Shown here: positions 14,141-21,261 of the stretch, one piece after another
Position numbering within the stretch: the stretch's first letter is position 1
Layout: every line of letters starts with the position of its first letter
Assembly: GCA_900470965.1 (NCBI GenBank)
Contig: UCCS01000003.1
Coordinates: 8,034-42,256 of the forward strand
From: Hyphomicrobiales bacterium
Lineage (GTDB): Bacteria; Pseudomonadota; Alphaproteobacteria; Rhizobiales; Rhizobiaceae
Direction of reading: 5' to 3'
Length of the DNA stretch: 34,223 nt
Translations under genes and position numbers: made by a program
Notes under the pieces: generated by a model
Told to the model about the DNA's origin: nothing
Database searches by the model: none
What the model saw: only the letters and a program-made list of their open reading frames with translations

Positions 14141-15316
14141 TCAGCCCTTCTTGGCGCCGATCTTTTCGTCCCAGATGCGGAAGGCCTGGACAAGCTGCTT
14201 GGGCTCCAGCGGCACTTCCAGAGGGCTGCTGGCGATCCAGTCGGCATATTCCGGCCGGCCGAATTCCTTGATAGTTTCCTGGCTTTCTGCCGGCGCCATC
14301 TCGAGGGTGACATCCTTCACCGCAGGGCCGGGATAGAAGTAGCCGGCGTCATAGGCGATCGCCTGCTGCTGCGGCTGATAGATGAAGTTCAGGACGTCGA
14401 GCAGAACGCCGATCTTTTCGTCGGAAACGCCCTTCGGGATTGCCGCGTAGTGAGCGTCGGTGACCCAGTGGAAGCCTTCGAGCTTGCCGACCTTGGCTTC
14501 CTCGGGAACGATGCCGAGCGCGCGCGGGTTGATGTCCCAACCGGTGGTCGTGGCGACGATGTCGCGCGTGCCTTCCCCGAGTTCCTTGAAGACCACTGCG
14601 GTGCCGGTCGGGTAATATTCGATGTTTTCGCCGAGAGCGGCCAGATATTCCCAGGTCTTGGCCCAGCCGTTGACCGGGTCGCGCGGATTGCTGTCGCCGA
14701 GCAGGTAAGGCAGGCCCATCAGCAGCGTGCGGCCGGGGCCCGAGTTTGCCGGGCGGGCATAGAGGAATTTGTTCTTGTTCTGCTTCGTCCAGTCGAGCAG
14801 CTCCTGCGCAGTCTTCGGCGGGGTTGCCACCTTGTCCGGCATGTATTCGATCAGCGGGCCGGACGGATAATATGTGATGACGACCCCCTGGTCCTTGGCG
14901 AGTGCCTGCATCTTGAAGGCCTGCGGCTGCAGGATGCTTTCAAGATTGGGTAGTGCCGACTTGTGGCTGGACAGGTCGACCCAGAGACCCTGGTCGACGC
15001 CGGCCGAAAGCGCGTCCGTGCCGGTCAGTACGAGATCGATATCGACCTTGCCGGCAGCCTGCTGGGCCTGGATCTTGGCCGGTAGTTCCGGAGCGGGGGC
15101 CTTGGTGAAGGAAAAGCTGGAAACGAATTCCGGCTTGGCCTTGGCGTAGTTTTGGAACATACCCTGCGTCAACGCCAGGTTGCCGGCGACATCGACGACG
15201 GTGATGGTAACAGGGCTTGCCGGTGCCTTTGCCTGGGCGAAAGCGCGCAGCGGCAACATTCCGGCCACGGCGACGCCGGCAGCTCCGCCGACGAAGGTTC
15301 TGCGTGTGATCTTCAT
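14141..15316 (-). CDS. Periplasmic substrate-binding protein, PotD-like, Tat signal
   Basis: 391-residue secreted receptor for the importer encoded downstream. The N-terminus MKITRRTFVGGAAGVAVAGM carries a twin-arginine motif (TRRTFV) and a hydrophobic run, with cleavage likely after AFA (residues near 27), which suggests export in folded form. The mature part has the type II binding-protein look: VDIDLVLTGTDALSAGVDQGLWVDL, VITYYPSGPLIEYMPDK, then PTGTAVVFKELGEGTRDIVATT. The ATG at 15316 has GGAGGAGGA just upstream; the frame is open further upstream, but that lies in the leader. It is the first gene of the operon and divergent from gntR-uxuA with a shared operator, so the ligand is probably a sugar acid or conjugate. 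Polyamine or thiamine-type ligands remain possible. Confidence 0.92.
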   Translation of the reverse strand: MKITRRTFVGGAAGVAVAGMLPLRAFAQAKAPASPVTITVVDVAGNLALTQGMFQNYAKAKPEFVSSFSFTKAPAPELPAKIQAQQAAGKVDIDLVLTGTDALSAGVDQGLWVDLSSHKSALPNLESILQPQAFKMQALAKDQGVVITYYPSGPLIEYMPDKVATPPKTAQELLDWTKQNKNKFLYARPANSGPGRTLLMGLPYLLGDSNPRDPVNGWAKTWEYLAALGENIEYYPTGTAVVFKELGEGTRDIVATTTGWDINPRALGIVPEEAKVGKLEGFHWVTDAHYAAIPKGVSDEKIGVLLDVLNFIYQPQQQAIAYDAGYFYPGPAVKDVTLEMAPAESQETIKEFGRPEYADWIASSPLEVPLEPKQLVQAFRIWDEKIGAKKG

Positions 15317-15490
15317 TCTGTCCTCCTCCTTTGCGGCGGTGCCGGCCTTTGCCCCGAGCGCCGCTCGTTTGCATCGCAATGCACGTCTCATGCCTCGATG
15401 GGCCGGTTTTCCGGCGGCATCAAATGCTCGCAGCTTGAAGCTTTTCCTCCAGGTGCAATGCCATGCCGCTGTTCTCCTCCGCGGCATGTC

Positions 15491-15537
15491 TTGGCAACAG
15501 AATTCAATTGATATACTAGTATGCACGAAAGTGTCAA
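15491..15537. promoter_or_regulatory. Divergent promoters with palindromic operator ATACTAGTAT
   Basis: A 10-bp perfect palindrome ATACTAGTAT occupies 15513-15522. On the minus strand TTGACA (15537-15532), 16 nt, then TATATC (15515-15510) form a good promoter for the importer. On the plus strand TTGGCA (15491-15496), 15 nt, then TATACT (15512-15517) can drive gntR-uxuA. Both -10 elements overlap the palindrome, so one repressor dimer could shut both directions. The importer leader is about 190 nt. Confidence 0.7.
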
Positions 15538-15553
15538 CGTCCCGAGATCATGC

Positions 15554-16276
15554 ATGCGGCAGGCTTCCGACCCTGAAATCCTCACCTTTCCGATGCCACG
15601 CGACGTCGGCGGAAAGATTCGTCGCGTGACGACGGCTGCCGCGATCCATGAGCGGCTGCATGCCGATATCGTCTCTCTCAGGATCCCACCGGGCACGGCG
15701 CTGCAGGAAAAGCGCATTGCCGAGGATTTTGGTGTGAGTAGAACGCCGGTGCGCGAGGCGCTGCTGAGGCTCTCCGAAGGCGGTCTCGTCGATATCTACC
15801 CGCAATCGGGCACGGTGGTTTCGCGAGTGCCGGTGTCGGCCATTCCGGAGGCGGTCATTGTGCGCAAGGCGCTTGAGGGGACGACGGTCGAGATGGCCGC
15901 TGGCATTGCGACGGAGGCCGATATCGCGCGGCTGGATGCGATCATCGCCCGGCAGAAGACACATGCCGCACTCGGCAATGCTTCGAGCTTTCACGAAGAA
16001 GACGAGGCCTTCCACGAGGCGATCGCACAGATTGCCGGCTATCCCGGCATCTGGACCATTCTGAAGACAGTGAAGGTGCAGATCGACCGGGCACGGCGTC
16101 TGACGCTGCCGGTACTCGGGCGCATGGACAATGTCGTGCGCGAGCATGTGGTGATCCGCGACGCCATTGCTGCGCATGATATCGCCGCGGCGCGCGAGGC
16201 GATGATTCATCACTTAAGCGCCGTTATACCCGACGTGGCGGAGCTGCGCTCGCAGTTCCCCGACTATTTCTGCTGA
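15554..16276 (+). CDS. GntR family regulator, FCD subfamily, next to uxuA
   Basis: Cytoplasmic regulator of about 240 residues. The winged helix-turn-helix contains AAIHERLHADIVSLRIPPGT, FGVSRTPVREALLRLSEGGLV and PQSGTVVSRV. The FCD domain follows, with SSFHEEDEAFHEAIAQIAG and VVREHVVIRDAIAAHD carrying the Asp/His residues usual for ligand or metal binding. The start is uncertain. An ATG at 15521 lies inside the operator and -10 region and is unlikely; ATG 15554 and ATG 15593 both remain, neither with a strong ribosome site. It is 44 nt upstream of uxuA in one unit and divergent from the PotD-like importer. A role as repressor of uxuA and importer, relieved by a hexuronate or aldonate, is inferred. 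Confidence 0.9.
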   Translation: MRQASDPEILTFPMPRDVGGKIRRVTTAAAIHERLHADIVSLRIPPGTALQEKRIAEDFGVSRTPVREALLRLSEGGLVDIYPQSGTVVSRVPVSAIPEAVIVRKALEGTTVEMAAGIATEADIARLDAIIARQKTHAALGNASSFHEEDEAFHEAIAQIAGYPGIWTILKTVKVQIDRARRLTLPVLGRMDNVVREHVVIRDAIAAHDIAAAREAMIHHLSAVIPDVAELRSQFPDYFC

Positions 16277-16320
16277 CGGCGGAACGACAAAACACAAGAT
16301 ACCAAGGAGAGAAAGAAGAG

Positions 16321-17508
16321 ATGCGGCAAGGTTGGAGATGGTTCGGGCCGGAGGCACCGGTCACGCTGGACGAGGTGCGCCAAACGGGTGCAACGAACAT
16401 TGTTTCGTCGCTACATCAGGTGCCGATCGGCCGTCCCTGGACCGAGGCGGAAGTGCGCGAGCGCCAGTCGCTGATTGAAACGACGCCGGCCGGCCGCTCG
16501 CAACTGACCTGGAGCGTCGTCGAAAGCATCCCGATCCCCGATGCCGTCAAGCGCAAGGGCGGGCAGGCCAAGGCCGAGATCGAAGCCTGGATCGCCAGTC
16601 TCGAGGCGGTCGCCGCCTGCGGTATTCCGATCGTGTGCTACAACTTCATGCCCGTTGTCGACTGGACGCGCACCGATCTCGATTACGTGACGCCGACCGG
16701 CGCTACCGCCATGCGCTTCGATCATGAGCGCTTTGCTGCCTTCGAGTTGTTCGTGCTGGAGCGTCCGGGCGCTGCCGACCAATATTCTGAAGAGGACAGG
16801 GCAAAGGCCAAGGCCGTCTACGAAAGCATGACGGAAGCGGAGATTGCCGAAATCACCCACATCATCACGTCGGCTCTGCCCGGTTCGACGACCGAGCCGC
16901 TGACCATTCCGGCCTTCCGCGAAAAGCTTGTTGCCTATCAGGGCATCGATGCGAAGAAGCTTCGCCAGCATCTCGTCGAATTCCTCGAGGCCGTCGTGCC
17001 GGTTGCGGAAGCGCGCGGGGTGAAGCTGACGCTGCATCCCGACGATCCGCCGCGCTCGCTCTTCGGCCTGCCGCGCATCGCTTCGACGGCAGAGGATTAT
17101 GCAGCGCTTTTCGATGCCGTGCCGGCGGCCGCCAACGGCATGTGTTATTGCACCGGCAGCCTCGGCGTGCGCGCTGACAACGACCTGCCGGCGATTGCGC
17201 GGCGTTTCGCCTCGCGCATCTATTTCGCACATCTTCGTGCCACGACCCGTGAGGAGGATGGCCGCACTTTCCATGAAAGCGCGCATCTCGAAGGTGACGT
17301 GAACATGGTTGCCGTGCTGAAGGAGTTGGTTGCCGAGGATCGCCGCCGCAGCGCCGACCAGTCGATCGTCTTCCGCTCGGATCATGGCCATCGGATGCTC
17401 GATGACCTGCAGAAGAATGTCACGCCCGGCTATCCCGCGATCGGCCGTCTTCGCGGCCTTGCCGAACTGCGCGGCATTCTGCACGCGCTCGACGCGCCGC
17501 CGGCCTGA
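16321..17508 (+). CDS. uxuA: Mannonate dehydratase
   Basis: 395-residue cytoplasmic metalloenzyme converting D-mannonate to 2-keto-3-deoxygluconate in hexuronate breakdown (EC 4.2.1.8). Family blocks: MRQGWRWFGPEAPVTLDEVR, VVSSLH-type start (NIVSSLHQVPIGRPW), WSVVESIPI, IVCYNFMPVVDWTRTDL, KLTLHPDDPPRSLFGLPRI, CYCTGSLGVRADNDL, IYFAHLRATTRE and IVFRSDHGHRML. The His, Cys and Asp residues in the LHPDD, CTGSLG, AHLR and SDHGHRM blocks are the likely metal and substrate sites. Length equals the family norm. AAGGAG lies 11 nt before the ATG. It is co-transcribed with the GntR regulator and divergent from the importer. No uxaC or uxuB is visible here, so either mannonate itself is imported or other pathway genes lie elsewhere. 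Confidence 0.96.
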   Translation: MRQGWRWFGPEAPVTLDEVRQTGATNIVSSLHQVPIGRPWTEAEVRERQSLIETTPAGRSQLTWSVVESIPIPDAVKRKGGQAKAEIEAWIASLEAVAACGIPIVCYNFMPVVDWTRTDLDYVTPTGATAMRFDHERFAAFELFVLERPGAADQYSEEDRAKAKAVYESMTEAEIAEITHIITSALPGSTTEPLTIPAFREKLVAYQGIDAKKLRQHLVEFLEAVVPVAEARGVKLTLHPDDPPRSLFGLPRIASTAEDYAALFDAVPAAANGMCYCTGSLGVRADNDLPAIARRFASRIYFAHLRATTREEDGRTFHESAHLEGDVNMVAVLKELVAEDRRRSADQSIVFRSDHGHRMLDDLQKNVTPGYPAIGRLRGLAELRGILHALDAPPA

Positions 17509-17522
17509 TTTTTTGTTTTCAC

Positions 17523-17566
17523 GCAATTCTGAACGCAAAACCGCTGCACACTTTTGCTGGAATTGC
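17523..17566. repeat. Nested inverted repeat, rhizobial dispersed palindrome type
   Basis: Outer arms GCAATTC (17523-17529) and GAATTGC (17560-17566) and inner arms GCAAAA (17535-17540) and TTTTGC (17552-17557) form an imperfect hairpin in the convergent gap between uxuA and the ACT gene. The wording (CGCAAAACCGCTGCACACTT) resembles an element I recall as common between Rhizobium genes. It may also act as a transcript end, as T6 follows the uxuA stop. Confidence 0.55.
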
Positions 17567-17567
17567 T

Positions 17568-17978
17568 TTAGCTCCGGCTAGCCGCTGAAAGCTGCCGCAG
17601 CGCTTCGACGGCCCGTTCGGTATCGACGGCAGGCACGAAAATGTGGTCGTGGTAATAGGCCGCGACCACATTGGCGCTGATGCCGGCTTCCGTTAACGCG
17701 TGGGAGAAGGCGGCGGTCAGGCCTACGGCTTCAAGCGATGAATGTACTTTCAGCGTGATCTGCCGCAGGGGTGCGCTTGCCTGCAGGCCGGCTTTGTTTG
17801 CCGTATCCCGGGGCAGAATGAGCGTCAGGCCTTCCGTTTCGTGAAAGACAGCGAGCGGGCGAAGATGGAGATAGTCTTCCAGTTGCGAGGCCGGAACGGT
17901 GCAATAGACGAATTCGCCCGCCACCAATTCCGGCTCCATCGTCGCGAGAAGAACTGAGAGGTCGGTAATGCCTGTCAT
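17568..17978 (-). CDS. Small ACT-domain protein
   Basis: 136-residue cytoplasmic protein. The visible pattern is of two ACT-like halves: an N-terminal part with EPELVAGEFVYCTVPAS and ETEGLTLILPRDTA, then LRQITLKVHSSLEAVGLTAAFSHALTEAGISANVVAAYYHDHIFVP, a beta-alpha-beta pattern close to the ACT_7 / COG3602 type. AVDTERAVEALRQL closes the fold. ACT domains usually bind amino acids and regulate; no catalytic residues are evident and the ligand is unknown. It starts 24 nt downstream of the third GntR gene on the same strand, so the two may be co-transcribed, and it is convergent with uxuA. Confidence 0.85.
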   Translation of the reverse strand: MTGITDLSVLLATMEPELVAGEFVYCTVPASQLEDYLHLRPLAVFHETEGLTLILPRDTANKAGLQASAPLRQITLKVHSSLEAVGLTAAFSHALTEAGISANVVAAYYHDHIFVPAVDTERAVEALRQLSAASRS

Positions 17979-18002
17979 GTCATCTTTCTCTGACGTCCCG
18001 TC

Positions 18003-18752
18003 CTATGAATAGATGTTTTCCAGCACCGAAAGGCCGGTGATATGGTTGGAGCGGATGAGCGCGGCCGCGAGCGTCGGATCGCGATCCTCGTAGGCGCGGC
18101 ACAACCGTTCGTGATCCTCATAGGATTTCTGCAGGCGGCCGGGCTGGGATAGGCCGATACGGCGCAAGCGAAGGGTTCTCAGAAGCAGGGAATCGATGAT
18201 CTTCTTGACCGTGCGATTGCCGGCGAGTTCGGTATTGCGTTCGTGAAACTCGACATTTGCCCAGAAATAGACGTTCACATCGCCGGCCTTGCTCGCGTTT
18301 TCCATGACCTGCATGATCGGCTGGAGGGTGCGGATATCGTCAAGCGACACGTCCCGCGCAATGTCGCCGGCAATCAGTTCCAGCAGATTGGCGCGGACGC
18401 GGTAGATATCGCGGATCTCCTTGATCGAGAGGCTAGCGACACGTGGGCGACGGCGCGGCGGGATTTCGACGAGTCCTTCCCTTTCCAGAAGCATCAGGGC
18501 TTCGCGGATCGGCGTCCGGCTGGTCTTGTAGCGCCGTGCAAGTTCGACGGAGTTCAGGTCATCGCCCGGTTTGCGAATGTCTTCGAGGATCTCGGCTGCC
18601 ACTTCGCGGGCGATGGTGGAAACCAGCGACGGCCGGTCGTGTTGTTCAGTGACGAGACGGGCGGCAACCGTCTCGGCGCGCTGGCGCGAGTCGATATGCG
18701 GCAGATTGCCGGAGGCGTGGGCCATATCGGCTGACGTGTATTCGGCGGACAA
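18003..18752 (-). CDS. GntR family regulator, FCD subfamily
   Basis: 249-residue transcription factor. After a 40-residue variable N-terminus comes the winged helix-turn-helix with STIAREVAAEILEDIRKPGD, YKTSRTPIREALMLLEREGL and PPRRRPRVASLS. The FCD domain (about 110-240) contains DIYRVRANLLELIAGDIA, NVEFHERNTELAGN and SYEDHERLCRAYEDRD. A TTG start at 18752 is chosen because AGGAG lies 5 nt upstream; an ATG nine codons later (MAHASG) is the alternative. It lies upstream of the ACT gene on the same strand. The 241-bp gap upstream (18753-18993) has TGTCGACA (18799-18806) and no gene. Its targets are unknown. Confidence 0.9.
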   Translation of the reverse strand: MSAEYTSADMAHASGNLPHIDSRQRAETVAARLVTEQHDRPSLVSTIAREVAAEILEDIRKPGDDLNSVELARRYKTSRTPIREALMLLEREGLVEIPPRRRPRVASLSIKEIRDIYRVRANLLELIAGDIARDVSLDDIRTLQPIMQVMENASKAGDVNVYFWANVEFHERNTELAGNRTVKKIIDSLLLRTLRLRRIGLSQPGRLQKSYEDHERLCRAYEDRDPTLAAALIRSNHITGLSVLENIYS

Positions 18753-18993
18753 GAGAACTCCTGAGAAATGTCCCTCCCGCTAGTAACTTAGCATGTTCTG
18801 TCGACAACGGGAACAATAGTGCTGATATTTGTCCTGCATGCGTAGGTTGAGGCGCTTCGCGCGTGAATTGACGGGAGTTGTCGCATTTATTTGACGATGA
18901 TCTCAGCCGAAATTTCGCAGATATCTCGTCAGCGGTCACGCGGGATAGGTTTGGACGGCCTGAAACCAGAAGAGTTTTAGAGCCTGCAGACCT

Positions 18994-19728
18994 TCAGATG
19001 AGACGGAAACGATAGGCCCTCGCCACGGCCTGCATGCGGTTGACGGCATCGAGCTTGCGCATCGCCGCCTTCAGATAACCGTTCACCGTATGGGAGGAGA
19101 TATGCAGGATGATGGCGATCTCCTCGCTGCTCTTGCCGGAGGCTGACCAGCGCAGGCATTCGATCTCGCGAACGGTCAGGCGCTCGTAATCGGCAAGCGG
19201 CGGCTCGGTCGCAAGGCTGTAGCTGTCCAGCGCCTTCAATACGGCAAAGACCATGCGCGCGCATTCCTGCTCGTCGAGCGGGCTGCGCAGGCCGGAGAAC
19301 ATGATGACATAGTGCCTGAGAATGGCGTCATGCAGCGTGAAGCTGACGGTGTTGTGAAGGCCGAGATCCTCGAAACGACGGGAGAGTTCTTCCGAGCTGC
19401 TTACGCTGGCAGGCTGGGCGAAGATGCCGATGCCGGAATAGATCGGCATGATGGTCTTCTTCAAACCATCGATCAGCCGGCTGCGCCAAAAGAGATCTGA
19501 AGCATCGTAGCGGTCGATCAGTTCCTGTGGCCAGTTGCTGGCGATGATGTTGGCGCGAAAGCCGAGCTTATCAGCTTGCGGAAAGTTGGAGGCGAGGAAG
19601 AAACGAAAGCCATGCACCTGCATGACTTCCTGGAGGGCAGTAGAGAAACTTGTCGTGGGATCGGCCTGTACAGAGGCGCTGGCTGCATCCCCCTGCCAGG
19701 GGGATTTTACCGTATTCTTGAGGGTCAT
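18994..19728 (-). CDS. LuxR-type regulator with autoinducer-binding-like domain (LuxR solo)
   Basis: 244-residue regulator. Residues about 30-170 match the autoinducer-binding fold: HGFRFFLASNF, ASNWPQELIDRYDASDLFWR, GLHNTVSFTLHDA. Residues 183-244 are a LuxR helix-turn-helix: LTVREIECLRWSASGKSSEE, IAIILHISSHTVNGYLKAAM, RKLDAVNRMQAVARAYRF. Trp66 and Tyr74 of the signal pocket are kept. By spacing, the Asp-Pro pair that holds the acyl-homoserine-lactone amide in TraR/LuxR is Ser83-Arg84 here, and the third pocket Trp is probably Tyr98. No luxI-like gene occurs in the window. It may therefore sense a different ligand or none. The ATG at 19728 has a poor ribosome site. An unrecognised small gene lies 66 nt upstream, with a 10-bp inverted repeat between them. 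Confidence 0.9.
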   Translation of the reverse strand: MTLKNTVKSPWQGDAASASVQADPTTSFSTALQEVMQVHGFRFFLASNFPQADKLGFRANIIASNWPQELIDRYDASDLFWRSRLIDGLKKTIMPIYSGIGIFAQPASVSSSEELSRRFEDLGLHNTVSFTLHDAILRHYVIMFSGLRSPLDEQECARMVFAVLKALDSYSLATEPPLADYERLTVREIECLRWSASGKSSEEIAIILHISSHTVNGYLKAAMRKLDAVNRMQAVARAYRFRLI

Positions 19729-19747
19729 GGATCGTCTGCCGGCAAAT

Positions 19748-19780
19748 GCACTGACCGGCCGGGAGGAAATCGGTCAGTGC
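19748..19780 (-). other. 10-bp perfect inverted repeat upstream of the LuxR-type gene
   Basis: GCACTGACCG (19748-19757) and CGGTCAGTGC (19771-19780) are separated by 13 nt and lie 20 nt before the LuxR start and 14 nt after the small gene's stop. As RNA it is a stable hairpin without a T tract; as DNA it could be a dyad operator. Confidence 0.5.
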
Positions 19781-19794
19781 CAGAAGGGGGAGGA

Positions 19795-20001
19795 TCAGAA
19801 ATGCGTTCGGCTGATTTCGTCCGGGCGGCGATGCGTGGCAATGCGGACCGGCTGGTATTCGTAGATCGGATTTTCCGGTTCCAGGCGCAGCAGCGCACAG
19901 TGAAACTTGTAATTCGCACCGGTTACGATGTTGGAGAAGATCACATCCATCAGAATGTTCTTCCCGACGCTGACAAATATCGGGCGCTTGAGCTTTATCA
20001 T
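19795..20001 (-). CDS. Unrecognised small protein
   Basis: Open frame of 68 residues (MIKLKRPIFVSVGKNILMDV at the start, about pI-basic at the ends, no signal peptide and no membrane segment). ATG 20001 is chosen because GAGG lies 8 nt upstream; the frame is open to an ATG at 20073, but that start would sit at the predicted transcription start. I recognise no domain. Support for being real is the ribosome site, the promoter-like palindrome just upstream and its place ahead of the LuxR-type gene on the same strand. It could be a short regulator-associated peptide or a chance frame. Confidence 0.45.
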   Translation of the reverse strand: MIKLKRPIFVSVGKNILMDVIFSNIVTGANYKFHCALLRLEPENPIYEYQPVRIATHRRPDEISRTHF

Positions 20002-20077
20002 GGCGTTCACCTCGTTTTGTCTATCCATTTTACTGGAAGATACGAGGTTAACTATAGTCTTTATTGTTTCCATCTTA

Positions 20078-20099
20078 AATTATACATAGGTGTATAATT
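20078..20099 (-). promoter_or_regulatory. 22-bp dyad operator with embedded -10 element
   Basis: AATTATACA-TAGG-TGTATAATT is a 9-bp perfect inverted repeat with a 4-nt centre. Its AT-rich sequence contrasts with the surrounding GC-rich DNA. TATAAT appears on both strands within the arms (20093-20098 plus, 20084-20079 minus), so a bound dimer would cover the -10 of the small gene / LuxR unit. The minus-strand -35 (TCAGTT at 17 nt) is weak, hinting at activation. Confidence 0.6.
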
Positions 20100-20151
20100 C
20101 GAACTGATCTGATGGCGGAAGCAACACCCGGGAACCCGACGCAGTGGGGCC

Positions 20152-20520
20152 TTACGGCTTCAAAGCTATTTCCAGATAGTTGATGAGGGAATCGAATTCG
20201 ACCGGCTTGCCCAGAAAGGCCAGCGCACCGCCTTCCATGGCGGCCGTACGGGTTCTCTCGTCGCGATAGGATGTCATGAAGATCATCGGCGGCTTTTCAG
20301 GTTCGCCGTTGAGGATTTGCTGCAGTTCGATGCCGCTCAGTCCGGGCATCTTGACGTCGACCAGCATGCAGTCAATCGTCGCCCTGTCGTCAAAGGCCAG
20401 GAACTCTTCCGCCGAAGCGAAAAGCTTGCTCTGGTAGCCGCAGGACTGGATCAGATCGTCAAGCGCCTCCCGGATAGCCTGGTCGTCATCGACGACAGCG
20501 ATTGTGGATGTATGTGACAC
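20152..20520 (-). CDS. Stand-alone response-regulator receiver protein
   Basis: 122-residue CheY-like receiver with no output domain. The acidic pocket is VVDDDQAIREAL (Asp11-13), the phospho-acceptor Asp55 lies in CMLVDVKMPGLSG, Thr is in FMTSYRDE and the conserved Lys105 is in FLGKPVEF. The sequence is closest to FixJ-type receivers. GTG at 20520 is the start, with AAGG about 10 nt upstream. It lies 93 nt downstream of the FixJ-like gene and kinase on the same strand. It probably takes phosphate from the same kinase, as a sink or relay, or modulates it; that is inference. Confidence 0.93.
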   Translation of the reverse strand: MSHTSTIAVVDDDQAIREALDDLIQSCGYQSKLFASAEEFLAFDDRATIDCMLVDVKMPGLSGIELQQILNGEPEKPPMIFMTSYRDERTRTAAMEGGALAFLGKPVEFDSLINYLEIALKP

Positions 20521-20613
20521 GAGATTGGTAGCCTTGCTTATTCTTACATTACGTTAGGCTATATTATGAGGATCGGGGCCGTGTCGCGGTACCATACAAG
20601 GGTCTAGGTTTCA

Positions 20614-21261
20614 CTATCTCCCTTCCAGCATTTCGGCCTTGCGCACCAGATCGGCCACCGAGCGGACCTGCATTTTGCGCATGACATTGCCACGATGCAG
20701 CTTCACGGTGATTTCGCTGATGCCGAGGTCATAGGCGATCTGCTTGTTCATCAGCCCCTTGACGACGGCCGCCATCACCTCCCGCTCGCGGGGCGTCAGT
20801 GTATCGACCAGCGAGGCGACGGCATCGCTTGCCGCCATTTCCCGCCGGCGGGCCATATCCTTTTCGATCGCGATGCCGACGGCATCGAGAATATCCTGGT
20901 CTCGGAAGGGCTTGGTGAGGAAGTCGACAGCGCCGGCCTTCATGGCGCGCACGCTCATCGGAATATCGCCGAAGCCGGTCATGAAGACGATCGGCATCCT
21001 GCTGCCGATCCGTTCGAGATGAAGTTGGAAATCCAGCCCGCTTAGACCTGGCAGGCGCACATCGAGGAGAATGCAGCCCGGCCGTCGCAGGTCGGCGGTA
21101 TCGAGAAAGGCAGTCGTGGTCGCGAAGGAGACCGCATCCATCTGGATCGACCGGAAAAGATCGACAAGCGACTCGCGGATGGATTCGTCATCATCGACGA
21201 CATAGACTATCGGTGATGCGGATTGCGAGGCTGCCTTCGATGCGGCGCTAGTGTCGGTCAT
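20614..21261 (-). CDS. FixJ-like two-component response regulator
   Basis: 215-residue transcription factor. The receiver domain (about 16-135) has VVDDDESIRESL, phospho-acceptor Asp67 in CILLDVRLPGLSG, FMTGFGDIPMSVRAMKAGAV and Lys117 in FLTKPF, wording typical of FixJ/TodT. The C-terminal LuxR-type helix-turn-helix (about 150-213) has LTPREREVMAAVVKGLMNKQ followed by IAYDLGISEITVKLHRGNVM. ATG 21261 is preferred over 21273 because GAGG lies 6 nt before it; it overlaps the kinase stop by 14 nt, so the pair is coupled. It most likely acts on genes answering the kinase's signal. Targets are unknown. Confidence 0.95.
   Translation of the reverse strand: MTDTSAASKAASQSASPIVYVVDDDESIRESLVDLFRSIQMDAVSFATTTAFLDTADLRRPGCILLDVRLPGLSGLDFQLHLERIGSRMPIVFMTGFGDIPMSVRAMKAGAVDFLTKPFRDQDILDAVGIAIEKDMARRREMAASDAVASLVDTLTPREREVMAAVVKGLMNKQIAYDLGISEITVKLHRGNVMRKMQVRSVADLVRKAEMLEGR

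Noticed and set aside
19690..19705. CCCCCTGCCAGGGGG hairpin as a regulatory element
   Set aside because: It lies inside the LuxR coding sequence near its N-terminus and is explained by codons; kept only as a curiosity.
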